Shown piece by piece: positions 1 to 8,999 of a stretch of DNA of 64,000 bases. Origin of the DNA: Caldanaerovirga acetigignens. Its GTDB lineage: Bacteria > Bacillota > Thermosediminibacteria > Thermosediminibacterales > Thermosediminibacteraceae. Location: the NCBI RefSeq assembly GCF_900142995.1, contig NZ_FRCR01000003.1, positions 1 to 64,000 on the forward strand, in the 5' to 3' direction. Positions within the stretch are counted from its first letter, which is position 1. The number at the start of each line of letters is the position of its first letter. The translations under genes and the position numbers were made by a program. The notes under the pieces are model-generated. The model made no database searches. It was not told the DNA's origin and worked only from the letters and a program-made list of their open reading frames with translations.

Positions 1-227
1 CCTTCGCCGGGGGCTTTTTCTTGGGCCATGTCGAAGTCTATGCAGCGGTGTTCTACAAAGGCGTCGATTTCCACGAAGCTCCCTTCGTCGAGCAGTTTTT
101 CTATCCTTTCTCTTGCTGTAAGTTTTCCGCTTTCGTGCTGCTTTTTTATCCTCTTTTCTCCGCCGCCTTGCCTTATTTGTTCCCTTCTTTGCCTTAGCTC
201 TTCAAGTTTTTGTTCCATCGTTTCCAT
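1..227 (-). CDS. Acyl-CoA carboxyltransferase / (methyl)malonyl-CoA decarboxylase alpha subunit, N-terminal part only
   Basis: The reverse strand reads [20 protein letters not shown], followed by [21 protein letters not shown]. This is the N-terminal signature of the biotin-dependent acyl-CoA carboxyltransferase family (MmdA, PccB). Only about 75 codons are present because the gene runs off the window. The ATG at 227 follows AAAAGGAGTGGGATGCC, a good ribosome site. It is the last visible gene after madM, separated by 130 nt that contain a perfect hairpin. In this context it would decarboxylate malonyl-CoA (or methylmalonyl-CoA), possibly as part of a sodium-pumping complex. The other subunits lie outside the window, so a propionyl-CoA carboxylase beta role cannot be excluded. 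Confidence 0.85.
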   Translation of the reverse strand, partial: METMEQKLEELRQRREQIRQGGGEKRIKKQHESGKLTARERIEKLLDEGSFVEIDAFVEHRCIDFDMAQEKAPGE

Positions 228-271
228 GGCATCCCACTCCTTTTAAACTTCACAATATTCAATCAAAGCAT

Positions 272-313
272 GAGGGCCCTAATAGATTAATCTCCATCTA
301 TATTAGGGCCCTC
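272..313 (-). repeat. Perfect 13-bp inverted repeat between madM and the carboxyltransferase gene
   Basis: Positions 272-284 (GAGGGCCCTAATA) and 301-313 (TATTAGGGCCCTC) are exact inverted copies with a 16-nt loop. Neither strand has a T-run after the stem. It is therefore more likely an RNA processing, stability or attenuation hairpin than a classical intrinsic terminator. Confidence 0.75.
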
Positions 314-320
314 ACAAAAA

Positions 321-333
321 CACTCATACACTA
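321..333 (-). promoter_or_regulatory. 13-nt motif before the madM-downstream hairpin, candidate RNA-protein binding site
   Basis: The minus strand reads TAGTGTATGAGTG and ends 7 nt before the inverted repeat at 272-313. It matches 11 of 13 bases of GAGTGAATGAGTG in the operon leader (2848-2860), which also sits immediately before a hairpin. Both copies contain AG-ending triplets of the general kind bound by HutP, and a HutP-family gene lies nearby. The function is inferred. Confidence 0.4.
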
Positions 334-356
334 CGCCCGCTATTAATTATTTATTT

Positions 357-1121
357 TTAACCAAATATAGCTCTTATTATAAGAAAGCCTACGGATGGAA
401 CAAGAAGAGTTCCTAAACCCGTGTAAAAAGTAGCCGTCATTGCACCATAAGGTACCAGTTTTGGATCAGTAGCAGCAAGCCCTCCTGCAACGCCGCTAGT
501 CGTTCCAAGAAGTCCTCCGTATACCATGGCTGCCGTTGGATTATTCAAACCTATAACTGGCGCTATTATAGGCGTAATGATCATTGTTAACACTGATTTT
601 ACAACTCCGGCTGCTATTGAAAGCGCAATTACTTCAGAACTTGCTCCAAGGGCACTCCCCGTTACCGGACCAACTATGAACGTCACTGCTCCCGCTCCTA
701 TAGTAGTTATATCCACAGGATTTTTAAATCCTAAAGCAACAGCAACAATAGCCCCAACCACGAATGAGAAGGCAACACCAACCAATAAGGAAATAACGCC
801 TACAAGTCCCGCTTTTTTTAAGTTTTCAAGCTTTACACCGTAAGCAGTAGAGATTATGGCATAGTCTCTAAGCATCCCGCCGCCTAAGAGTCCAAGGCCT
901 GCAAAAAGCTTTATATCGGATAGACCTTTTTCCCCTCCAGTATACTTGCCAGCAATATAAGCCAAAATAAGACCGATTATTATGGCAAATGCTGAACCCA
1001 TCCTCTTTTGCCCAATGGCATCTGCTATGGAATATGCGATGAACATTATAAGCGCTACTATGCCTATAGCCCCTACCAAACCATAAGACGTGAAAAGTTT
1101 GGTGATTATGTTAGCAACCAT
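357..1121 (-). CDS. madM: Malonate transporter, MadM subunit
   Basis: This 254-residue, very hydrophobic protein has about eight membrane segments and matches the MadM subunit of the malonate:sodium symporter MadLM in length and layout. Features are a Gly-rich GLGLLGGGMLRDYAI stretch near residues 75-89, VGPVTGSALGA in the middle, and a YGGLLGTTSGVAGGLAATDP loop near the C-terminus. It follows madL by 20 nt behind a GGAG site, so the two subunits are made together. MadLM proteins import malonate with sodium in malonate-fermenting and malonate-decarboxylating bacteria. The substrate is assigned from the family and from the CoA-transferase and carboxyltransferase neighbours. Related C3/C4 dicarboxylates remain possible. 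Confidence 0.88.
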   Translation of the reverse strand: MVANIITKLFTSYGLVGAIGIVALIMFIAYSIADAIGQKRMGSAFAIIIGLILAYIAGKYTGGEKGLSDIKLFAGLGLLGGGMLRDYAIISTAYGVKLENLKKAGLVGVISLLVGVAFSFVVGAIVAVALGFKNPVDITTIGAGAVTFIVGPVTGSALGASSEVIALSIAAGVVKSVLTMIITPIIAPVIGLNNPTAAMVYGGLLGTTSGVAGGLAATDPKLVPYGAMTATFYTGLGTLLVPSVGFLIIRAIFG

Positions 1122-1141
1122 ACTCTTTCAGCTCCTTTTAT

Positions 1142-1516
1142 TTATTTCTTGCTCTCTTGAGTCGTCCCGATTTTTGAAATAAGGGGGATCAAGAGCATCG
1201 AACCAATTGTCGCAAGTCCCCCTGCAAGGAATGCTACTGCACCTCCAGAAAAAGCCGCTACAACATTTTGGATTGAGGACATAGCTACCACTATTGGAAT
1301 ATAAAGTGAACTCACAAACTCTATGCCTTTTGCAGTTTTTTCTGGAAAGGGCTTTCCTTTCGCCTCAAGGTAGTTGCTTATAAGCACCAGAAATAACATT
1401 GCAATTCCTACGCCACCTACATCTCCTTTGACTCCCAATAATTCCCCTAGCAGGTTTCCTATAAAAGTACCTGCAAACATGCAAAAGGCAATAATCCCAA
1501 GTCCATATATCTCCAT
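1142..1516 (-). CDS. madL: Malonate transporter, MadL subunit
   Basis: This protein of about 124 residues has four membrane segments and begins MEIYGLGIIAFCMFAGTFIG. It matches the small MadL subunit of the malonate:sodium symporter. I chose the ATG at 1516 because GAAAGGAG stands 8 nt before it. An upstream in-frame start would run into the CoA-transferase gene and has no ribosome site. It lies 16 nt after the CoA-transferase stop and 20 nt before madM, as expected for a two-subunit carrier. MadL has no known activity without MadM. Confidence 0.88.
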   Translation of the reverse strand: MEIYGLGIIAFCMFAGTFIGNLLGELLGVKGDVGGVGIAMLFLVLISNYLEAKGKPFPEKTAKGIEFVSSLYIPIVVAMSSIQNVVAAFSGGAVAFLAGGLATIGSMLLIPLISKIGTTQESKK

Positions 1517-1532
1517 ACAATCTACTCCTTTC

Positions 1533-2717
1533 TCAAATCGCTTCATTTGCCCTCAGAGTTTCTATCTGCTCTTCAGTAAAGCCTAACATTTCTTTTAAAA
1601 CCTCCTTGGTATGCTGCCCCAACAGAGGTGCAGGACTTTCAACTTTACCCGGTGTTTCGGAGAATTTAATGGGAATTCCTGGAACCTTCATTTTTCCTGC
1701 CACGGGATGCTCAAGCTCTACGAGCATTTCTCTAGCCCTTACCTGTGGGTCGTTTACGATCCTTTCTATGTTATTTATAGGTCCACACGGTATACCTGCT
1801 TTTTCTAAAATTTCCAGCCATTCATCAGTAGTCTTTTCGCTGAAGATTTCGTTTAAAATCGGCTCTAACTCTTCCCAATTTTTTGTCCTGTCAGGATTGG
1901 TCCTAAACCTCTCGTCGTCAATTAATTCTGACCTTCCTACGACATTGCAAAACTTAGCCCACAAATTGTCATTTCCCACTGCTATTATAACAAAACCATC
2001 TTTCGTTTTAAACGAAGAAAACGGAGTGATTGAAGGATGTCTATTGCCTATAGGTTGAGGAGATTTTCCGGTTACAAAATACCTGGCAATAGCATTTTCA
2101 AGAATTGCAACTTGGCAGTCTAACATAGCCACATCTATTTTCTGTCCCAAACCTGTTTTTTCTCTAACATTTAGTGCAGCCAGAATACCTATCACAAGGA
2201 AAAGTGCCGCAGTTATATCTCCAATCGATGCTCCAACTCTCGTGGGTGGCCCACCGGGTTGGCCGGTTATGCTCATAATTCCCCCCATCCCCTGAACTAT
2301 TACATCATAGGCAGGTCTCTGGCTATATGGTCCGGTATGTCCAAATCCCGAACAAGCTGCATATATAATCCTAGGATTTATCTTCTTTAATTCATCATAA
2401 CCTATTCCTAACTTTTCCATAGTCCCAGGCCTGAAATTCTCAACTAATACATCGCATTTTTCAACCAATTTTTTTAGGATTTCTATTCCTTCTTTTTTCT
2501 TCAAGTTCAAAGTAATACTTTTTTTATTTCTATTGATACTCATAAAATATGCGCTTTCATTTTTTATAAAGGGACCAAAACTCCTAGAATCATCTCCCAC
2601 TCCAGGAATCTCAATCTTAATAATTTCTGCTCCCAAGTCTCCCAATATCATTGTAGCGAAAGGTCCCGCTAAAACTCGTGATAAGTCCAAAACTTTTAAT
2701 CCTTCTAGTGGCTTCAT
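1533..2717 (-). CDS. Class III (CaiB/BaiF, formyl-CoA transferase family) CoA-transferase
   Basis: The protein has 394 residues, the usual length for the family. It opens MKPLEGLKVLDLSRVLAGPF and contains the block RVGASIGDITAALF, in which Asp167 aligns with the catalytic aspartate that forms the acyl anhydride. LVENFRPGTMEKLG is also typical. The gene starts with ATG behind GGGAGGT and is first in the operon with madL and madM. In this setting the simplest role is transfer of CoA from acetyl-CoA (or another acyl-CoA) to imported malonate, giving malonyl-CoA for the downstream decarboxylase. The substrate is inferred: the family also handles oxalate, succinate, carnitine and aromatic acids. 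Confidence 0.85.
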   Translation of the reverse strand: MKPLEGLKVLDLSRVLAGPFATMILGDLGAEIIKIEIPGVGDDSRSFGPFIKNESAYFMSINRNKKSITLNLKKKEGIEILKKLVEKCDVLVENFRPGTMEKLGIGYDELKKINPRIIYAACSGFGHTGPYSQRPAYDVIVQGMGGIMSITGQPGGPPTRVGASIGDITAALFLVIGILAALNVREKTGLGQKIDVAMLDCQVAILENAIARYFVTGKSPQPIGNRHPSITPFSSFKTKDGFVIIAVGNDNLWAKFCNVVGRSELIDDERFRTNPDRTKNWEELEPILNEIFSEKTTDEWLEILEKAGIPCGPINNIERIVNDPQVRAREMLVELEHPVAGKMKVPGIPIKFSETPGKVESPAPLLGQHTKEVLKEMLGFTEEQIETLRANEAI

Positions 2718-2805
2718 CTTTCTACCTCCCAGAATTATGTTGTTAAAAAACGTAAAAACAAAGCTTTAAGATTTTCTATCACCTCCAAATAAACTTCTAG
2801 TCCCA

Positions 2806-2843
2806 TTAAAAGAAAAATGAGCCTTTAATTGGAACGGCCCACT
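2806..2843 (-). terminator. Leader terminator-like hairpin upstream of the CoA-transferase gene
   Basis: On the minus strand AGTGGGCC (2843-2836) can pair with GGCTCATT (2823-2816) around a 12-nt loop, with one G-U pair. A T-rich TTTTTCTTTT tract follows. It lies inside the transcribed leader, between the sigma-54 promoter and the first gene, so it could act as a regulated attenuator. Confidence 0.55.
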
Positions 2844-2860
2844 CTCTCACTCATTCACTC
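2841..2860 (-). promoter_or_regulatory. Tetranucleotide GAGT-like repeat in the operon leader
   Basis: On the minus strand five consecutive 4-nt units read GAGT, GAAT, GAGT, GAGA, GAGT. The run leads directly into the first arm of the leader hairpin. Its first 13 bases recur (11 of 13) before the second hairpin of the operon. It is a candidate binding site for the adjacent HutP-family protein. HutP of Bacillus is described as binding AG-ending triplets spaced by four bases, so the spacing here differs slightly. Confidence 0.4.
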
Positions 2861-2899
2861 AAATTTATCAATATTGATTTTGCTTATTAGGTCAATTAT

Positions 2900-2914
2900 G
2901 CAATTTACATGCCA
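2900..2914 (-). promoter_or_regulatory. Sigma-54 promoter of the malonate operon
   Basis: The minus strand reads TGGCAT-GTAAA-TTGC, matching the -24/-12 consensus TGGCAC-N5-TTGC with one mismatch and exact spacing. It lies between the CoA-transferase gene and a sigma-54 activator gene. Transcription would start near 2888, giving a leader of about 170 nt. Confidence 0.8.
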
Positions 2915-3054
2915 AGTTCGATCATGGAATAAATCTGGGAATTTTAATTCTTATAAGTGTTAATCTCTTTTACATATTACATAGATAGGTTTTATCATTT
3001 CGCCATGAATAAAGCCAATTTCATTATTGTATATATTATTTACACTGTCTATTT

Positions 3055-4470
3055 TTATAACATTTCTATGCCATATTTTCTTAACTTTTGATATAAGCCC
3101 GCCCTGCTTATACCCAGCATTCTTGCCGCTCTACTTTTATTGCCGTTACATACCTTCAAAGCATTTATTAAGCTCTGTTTCTCAATCTCACTTAAGGTTG
3201 TGTGGTTATAGTCCTTGCTTTTCACTTTTATACAATTTAAAAGCATTCCTTTCAAAATATATTCCGGCAAGTGCTCTAACTTTATTGTGCCTTCTTCTAT
3301 AAAATTAAAGGCCCTTTCTATCACATTCTCCAATTCCCTAACATTTCCCGGCCAACTGTAATTTTTAAGATATTCCATGGCCTTTTCTTCTATCCCATCT
3401 ACCTTCTTGCCGAACTTTTTACTGTACTTTTTTAATAGATGATTACAAATCAACGGGATATCCTCAACCCTTTCCCGCAACGGTGGGAGGTGAATTCTTA
3501 CTACATTCAACCTGTAGTAAAGGTCTTCTCTAAATTCTCCCTTGCTGACCTTCTGTTCTAAATCCTGATTTGTTGCTGCAATTATTCGGACATCCACCTT
3601 TTTAGGCGAACTCCCCCCAATCCTCTCTATCTCCCTTTCCTGCAAAACCCTAAGTAATTTGGCTTGCATCTCGACGCACATTTCGCCGATCTCGTCTAAA
3701 AAGATTGTTCCTTTATCCGCTAACTCAAATTTACCTGCTTTGCCTCCTTTTCTGGCTCCTGTAAAAGCGCCATCTTCATATCCGAATAATTCAGATTCTA
3801 AAATATTAGCTGGTATTGCCGCACAATTTATTTTTACTAAATTATTTCCCTTTCTTGGACTCAATTCATGAATTACATTTGCCACCACTTCTTTCCCTGT
3901 ACCACTTTCCCCAGTAATTAGGACCGTAGAATCAGTATTTGCTATTTTTGCAATTTTACTTTTTAATTCTTTTATAACATTACTACACCCTATTATTTTA
4001 TCTAAAGGATCAATTAATCCCTTTTCATAATTTAGGCTTTCTGATAAAACCAAACCTTTATTTTCATTAAGAGGATTGCTTTTAAAATCACAAATCCTTT
4101 TCTTATCTATGAGCCTTTCTATTGCCCCAACTATTCTTCCTTCCTTCAAAATTGGTTCAATTACTTTTATAATGTTAGAATCTTCGACAATTTCCCCTTT
4201 CCCAGTTTTTATAACACTTATCAATCGCGAATCTTTAAAAACTTCATCTATTCTCTTTCCAACTATAGCATCTTTCATCCTATTACATGACAACAGGATA
4301 TAAGCTCTATTGATAAACGCAACATAGCCTTCGGCATCAATTACAATTATACCTTCAGGACTATCCATAAGTATGCTTTCTAAAATATAAGTTTTTGTCC
4401 TTTCAATTTCCAGGTATTTTTCTAAAAGATTTAATTCATCCCTTAGATGTAAAAAACCTCTCCCTTCCAA
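3055..4470 (-). CDS. Sigma-54-dependent transcriptional activator (PAS-AAA-Fis)
   Basis: The protein has about 471 residues. A PAS-like domain (about 30-130, SPEGIIVIDAEGYVAFINRA) is followed by the AAA+ activator domain (about 155-390) and a Fis-type helix-turn-helix at the C-terminus (NKSRAARMLGISRAGLYQKL). Walker A is GESGTGKE (187-194), and the sigma-54 contact loop GAFTGA is intact at 234-239. The start is TTG at 4470, with AAAGGAG 11 nt upstream; no ATG fits. The gene ends 140 nt before a matching sigma-54 promoter, so it most likely switches on the CoA-transferase/madLM operon. The PAS domain would sense a small molecule, perhaps malonate or an acyl-CoA, which the sequence does not reveal. 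Confidence 0.9.
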   Translation of the reverse strand: MEGRGFLHLRDELNLLEKYLEIERTKTYILESILMDSPEGIIVIDAEGYVAFINRAYILLSCNRMKDAIVGKRIDEVFKDSRLISVIKTGKGEIVEDSNIIKVIEPILKEGRIVGAIERLIDKKRICDFKSNPLNENKGLVLSESLNYEKGLIDPLDKIIGCSNVIKELKSKIAKIANTDSTVLITGESGTGKEVVANVIHELSPRKGNNLVKINCAAIPANILESELFGYEDGAFTGARKGGKAGKFELADKGTIFLDEIGEMCVEMQAKLLRVLQEREIERIGGSSPKKVDVRIIAATNQDLEQKVSKGEFREDLYYRLNVVRIHLPPLRERVEDIPLICNHLLKKYSKKFGKKVDGIEEKAMEYLKNYSWPGNVRELENVIERAFNFIEEGTIKLEHLPEYILKGMLLNCIKVKSKDYNHTTLSEIEKQSLINALKVCNGNKSRAARMLGISRAGLYQKLRKYGIEML

Positions 4471-4524
4471 TTACATCGCCACTCCTTTTGTTGCCCGTCA
4501 ATTAATATAATCTTGTCATGCTAT

Positions 4525-4944
4525 TCATACGTGCATAATTCCTAATCCGACTCTTTCGTGATTTGTCATCGCATGCATAGCCGAGTGCCCGTATATCGCA
4601 ACAGCTAACCAATCACCGTATCTCACTACGGCTATCTTGCCTGCAAAGTTTCCTCCACTCGGAGCGCTGAGCAATAATCCTTCTTTAGCTTCAAGCGAAG
4701 CATGTATTACAGCATGAATCTCTTTTGGGGTTTTGTTAATTATATTATTATTTAAGCACGCCCCGATGGCTGCAATATTAATTTTCCTTTTTAGTTCATC
4801 GCAATCGCCGCCTATACCAGTTACCCCACAAAGATATCCACTTTCTTTATATTCTCTTTTCAGTTTCTCCTCTTCTTCAGCAGTAGAAGTTAGCGCAAGG
4901 AAAAGAGCCATCTTCCCTATATTCGCTGGAGGTAACATTTCCAT
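4525..4944 (-). CDS. HutP-family RNA-binding antiterminator homologue
   Basis: The protein has about 139 residues. Its C-terminal half, GDWLAVAIYGHSAMHAMTNH then VGLGIMHV, lines up with Bacillus HutP, whose corresponding stretches run GDWIAVSLYG and VGINHI. The metal and histidine ligands of HutP (His73, His77, His138) have counterparts in EIHAVIHASLEAKEG and the C-terminal MHV. I chose the ATG at 4944 because GAAAGGAG precedes it by 9 nt. HutP is known as a metal- and histidine-triggered antiterminator of histidine-utilisation operons, but no hut gene is present here. The neighbours are a sigma-54 activator and the malonate operon, whose leader has a terminator-like hairpin. A role in that operon is inferred. 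Confidence 0.82.
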   Translation of the reverse strand: MEMLPPANIGKMALFLALTSTAEEEEKLKREYKESGYLCGVTGIGGDCDELKRKINIAAIGACLNNNIINKTPKEIHAVIHASLEAKEGLLLSAPSGGNFAGKIAVVRYGDWLAVAIYGHSAMHAMTNHERVGLGIMHV

Positions 4945-5063
4945 TTTACTGTTCTCCTTTCGGTTAATGATAAAAATATTATATATAGTTTTTATTTTAT
5001 CATTTAATTTGAGAACATTCATTAAGAAAAAAAGTCCTTTATTTTGATATCAAAGCGATTAAA

Positions 5064-5103
5064 AAAGAGAGGCACCTTGTTTGTCATTTTGGCACCCCTC
5101 TTT
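5064..5103 (-). terminator. Terminator after the SDR gene remnant
   Basis: On the minus strand AAAGAGGGGTGCC and GGTGCCTCTCTTT form an imperfect hairpin followed by TTTTTTAATC. It lies directly after the stop codon of the truncated reductase. Confidence 0.6.
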
Positions 5104-5108
5104 ACTAA

Positions 5109-6963
<1,855 letters not shown>

Positions 6964-6999
6964 TGTTTATTTCGCTCCTTTCTTCATAATTACTCCTCT

Positions 7000-7422
7000 T
7001 TATTCTTTGTTAATATTTAATGCAAATTTTCCTTTTTTAATTATATTAACAATTTTCCTATAACGAATTGTACAATATAGACCTATTATAATCATAAGTA
7101 AACTAAAAGGAGGATACTTTAAAATTGAAAACCCTACAATTCCAAATACACCAGCACTTACAGATAGTATGAGCCAATTTTTAGCTAATTTCTCATTTAG
7201 TTTAATATATTCCAACAATTTTTCCTTTCCCGGCTTTTTTTGAGAAACTTGTCTTTTATAATTATAATTCTTTTTATTTATTACGATAGACTTGAAAAAC
7301 CTAAACAAATAAAAAATTCCAAGGAACCCTAATACTATTGACATCCATATTTTCCCTTGAACAATTTTTATATATAATAGTATAAATAGACTTACACTTG
7401 CAATTAGATTATTCCACCTCAT
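7000..7422 (-). CDS. Small membrane protein of unknown function
   Basis: I do not recognise this 140-residue protein. It has four predicted membrane segments arranged as two hairpins: about residues 7-23 and 26-44, then about 84-103 and 106-121. They are separated by a basic loop rich in Lys, Asn and Tyr. It starts with ATG and lies between the Nramp-fold transporter (98 nt upstream, with a hairpin between) and the IlvD-type dehydratase (36 nt downstream). Co-expression with the dehydratase suggests an accessory role in uptake or membrane function, but nothing in the sequence shows an activity. Confidence 0.6.
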   Translation of the reverse strand: MRWNNLIASVSLFILLYIKIVQGKIWMSIVLGFLGIFYLFRFFKSIVINKKNYNYKRQVSQKKPGKEKLLEYIKLNEKLAKNWLILSVSAGVFGIVGFSILKYPPFSLLMIIIGLYCTIRYRKIVNIIKKGKFALNINKE

Positions 7423-7469
7423 AAAAAATTACTCCTTTTCATGTCTTCGATTAAAAAAATTCAATTAGT

Positions 7470-7511
7470 AGGGCAAAAGCCAATATTGACATTTTTATTG
7501 ACTTTTGCCCT
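7470..7511 (-). terminator. Hairpin after the transporter gene
   Basis: AGGGCAAAAG (7470-7479) and CTTTTGCCCT (7502-7511) are perfect inverted copies. On the minus strand a TTTTTTT run follows about 12 nt after the stem. It could terminate part of the operon transcript after the transporter gene or stabilise its 3' end. Confidence 0.65.
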
Positions 7512-7520
7512 AAAGACTTT

Positions 7521-8972
7521 TTATATAACTTTAAAGAATTGGAGAACTGCAACCAGTCCCATAAAAGTCATAACAACACCTGAAACAATTAATAGTACAG
7601 AGCCAATAGGACTAAGTTGATAAGGCTTCGGAAGCATTTTTTTATCAGTCCAATACATAGCTAAACACCAAATTCCACCAGTCAATACTCCACCGATTAT
7701 AGAAGCCGGAGTGATGATAACAGTAGGATTAAGTTTTGTCCAAACAGCTATGGTTCCACCTATTGCAACATAGAGAGCAACAGGTAATTTTAATCCTGAT
7801 GGTCCTATTTCTCTAATTTTTCTTATAACAGGTGACAAAGTTTCATAAGTAGTATAAACATAGCCCATATAAATACCGTACACTGTACCGAACAGCGCAA
7901 AGAAAACTGCAACATAGTATAGATAAACCAGCATTGGATGTATCACTGTTAAAAACTTAGCCTGATGAGTTAACATTTCATTATCAGCAGGTACTAAATG
8001 AGCCGGATGTAATATAACAGCTCCATTTACCATGAACCCTATCGTAAAAATAACAAGTAACCCATACGAAACTATGTTGTCCATAAATGCAGCTTTTGCC
8101 CATGCCAGCCCTTTTTTAACTTCAGCAGGATCTTCGCTCAAAGGAATGCGTTCATTTTTTAAACTAACAAGGTATTCTCTTATTTCATCCAAATCCTCTC
8201 TACCTAAGGTCCCCCATCCTTTTTCTCGCAGCATTCCCGTGTACCCAATATAATCGTATGTTCCACCACCAATAGCACCCATATACGTGATTATCTCTAC
8301 CCAAATTGGACGTGCTGCAATACTAGGATATTTTTCTGCAATCCACGGTTCATACGAAGGTATGCGAGGAATTAGACTACCAATTATTACTTGCAACCAA
8401 TCAGGCTTTGAAGCAACTACTGCAGCCAATATACATACAACCATTGTCCCTACTATCGCTGTCTGAGCTTTTTCCATTGTATCATATCCACCAGCCATAA
8501 ACAGCGCAAAAGCTCCCCATATTAGTATAGTAGCCCAGATTGCTTGACTTAAAATTTTTGTATTGTTATAAAGCATATTCGCCAAAAGCCCAGAAACTCC
8601 CCCTTCCCAGAATGGGAAACACATTATACTAATTACGCCTAATAGTAGCGGGAACCATCCTTTAGGACCAGGAAACATATAGGCCCAACGTGTCATCGGG
8701 TGTTCTCCAGTAAGTGTTATATATCTATTTGCAGCGTAAGTCTGAATACATTTCATTATAGCTCCTAAAATGAAACACCATAAAATACTATAGCCAAATA
8801 CAGCTCCACCTCTTGATGAGAAAAACACTTCACCGCTACCAATAGTAATTGAAGTGAGTATTGCACCAGGGCCAAAATATTTTAACAGCTTAAGAAAATT
8901 GCCTTCTTTTAAATCTTCTGGCGGTTCTAGATAAGTAATAACCACTTCTCTTTTATTCTCTTGATTTTTCAC
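7521..8972 (-). CDS. Nramp-superfamily transporter without the metal-binding motifs
   Basis: The 483-residue protein has about 11-12 membrane segments and the LeuT/Nramp-like layout, beginning FGPGAILTSITIGSGEVFFS after a short cytoplasmic tail. True Nramp metal carriers have an Asp-Pro-Gly-Asn motif in helix 1 and Met-Pro-His in helix 6. Here helix 1 reads GPGA and the helix-6 region reads GGGTYDYIGY, so the acidic and methionine/histidine metal ligands are missing. It starts with GTG behind GGAGG and sits in the middle of the sugar-acid operon, 27 nt after the altronate-dehydratase gene. The likely job is uptake of the organic acid that the operon degrades. That is inference; automated annotation would probably call it a manganese transporter. 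Confidence 0.75.
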   Translation of the reverse strand: MKNQENKREVVITYLEPPEDLKEGNFLKLLKYFGPGAILTSITIGSGEVFFSSRGGAVFGYSILWCFILGAIMKCIQTYAANRYITLTGEHPMTRWAYMFPGPKGWFPLLLGVISIMCFPFWEGGVSGLLANMLYNNTKILSQAIWATILIWGAFALFMAGGYDTMEKAQTAIVGTMVVCILAAVVASKPDWLQVIIGSLIPRIPSYEPWIAEKYPSIAARPIWVEIITYMGAIGGGTYDYIGYTGMLREKGWGTLGREDLDEIREYLVSLKNERIPLSEDPAEVKKGLAWAKAAFMDNIVSYGLLVIFTIGFMVNGAVILHPAHLVPADNEMLTHQAKFLTVIHPMLVYLYYVAVFFALFGTVYGIYMGYVYTTYETLSPVIRKIREIGPSGLKLPVALYVAIGGTIAVWTKLNPTVIITPASIIGGVLTGGIWCLAMYWTDKKMLPKPYQLSPIGSVLLIVSGVVMTFMGLVAVLQFFKVI

Positions 8973-8999
8973 AAATATACCTCCTTCAAATTTTAATTT

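Noticed and set aside
28-246. Plus-strand frame at the left edge
   Set aside because: It is antisense to the carboxyltransferase start; low-complexity Ser/Phe-rich composition is typical of a shadow frame.
2841-2860. GAGT-type repeat considered as a CRISPR or microsatellite
   Set aside because: Only five 4-bp units and no spacers; it is better discussed as a leader regulatory motif.
7521-8972. Assignment as a manganese/iron transporter (MntH)
   Set aside because: The characteristic metal-binding motifs of helices 1 and 6 are missing and the gene is inside a sugar-acid operon.
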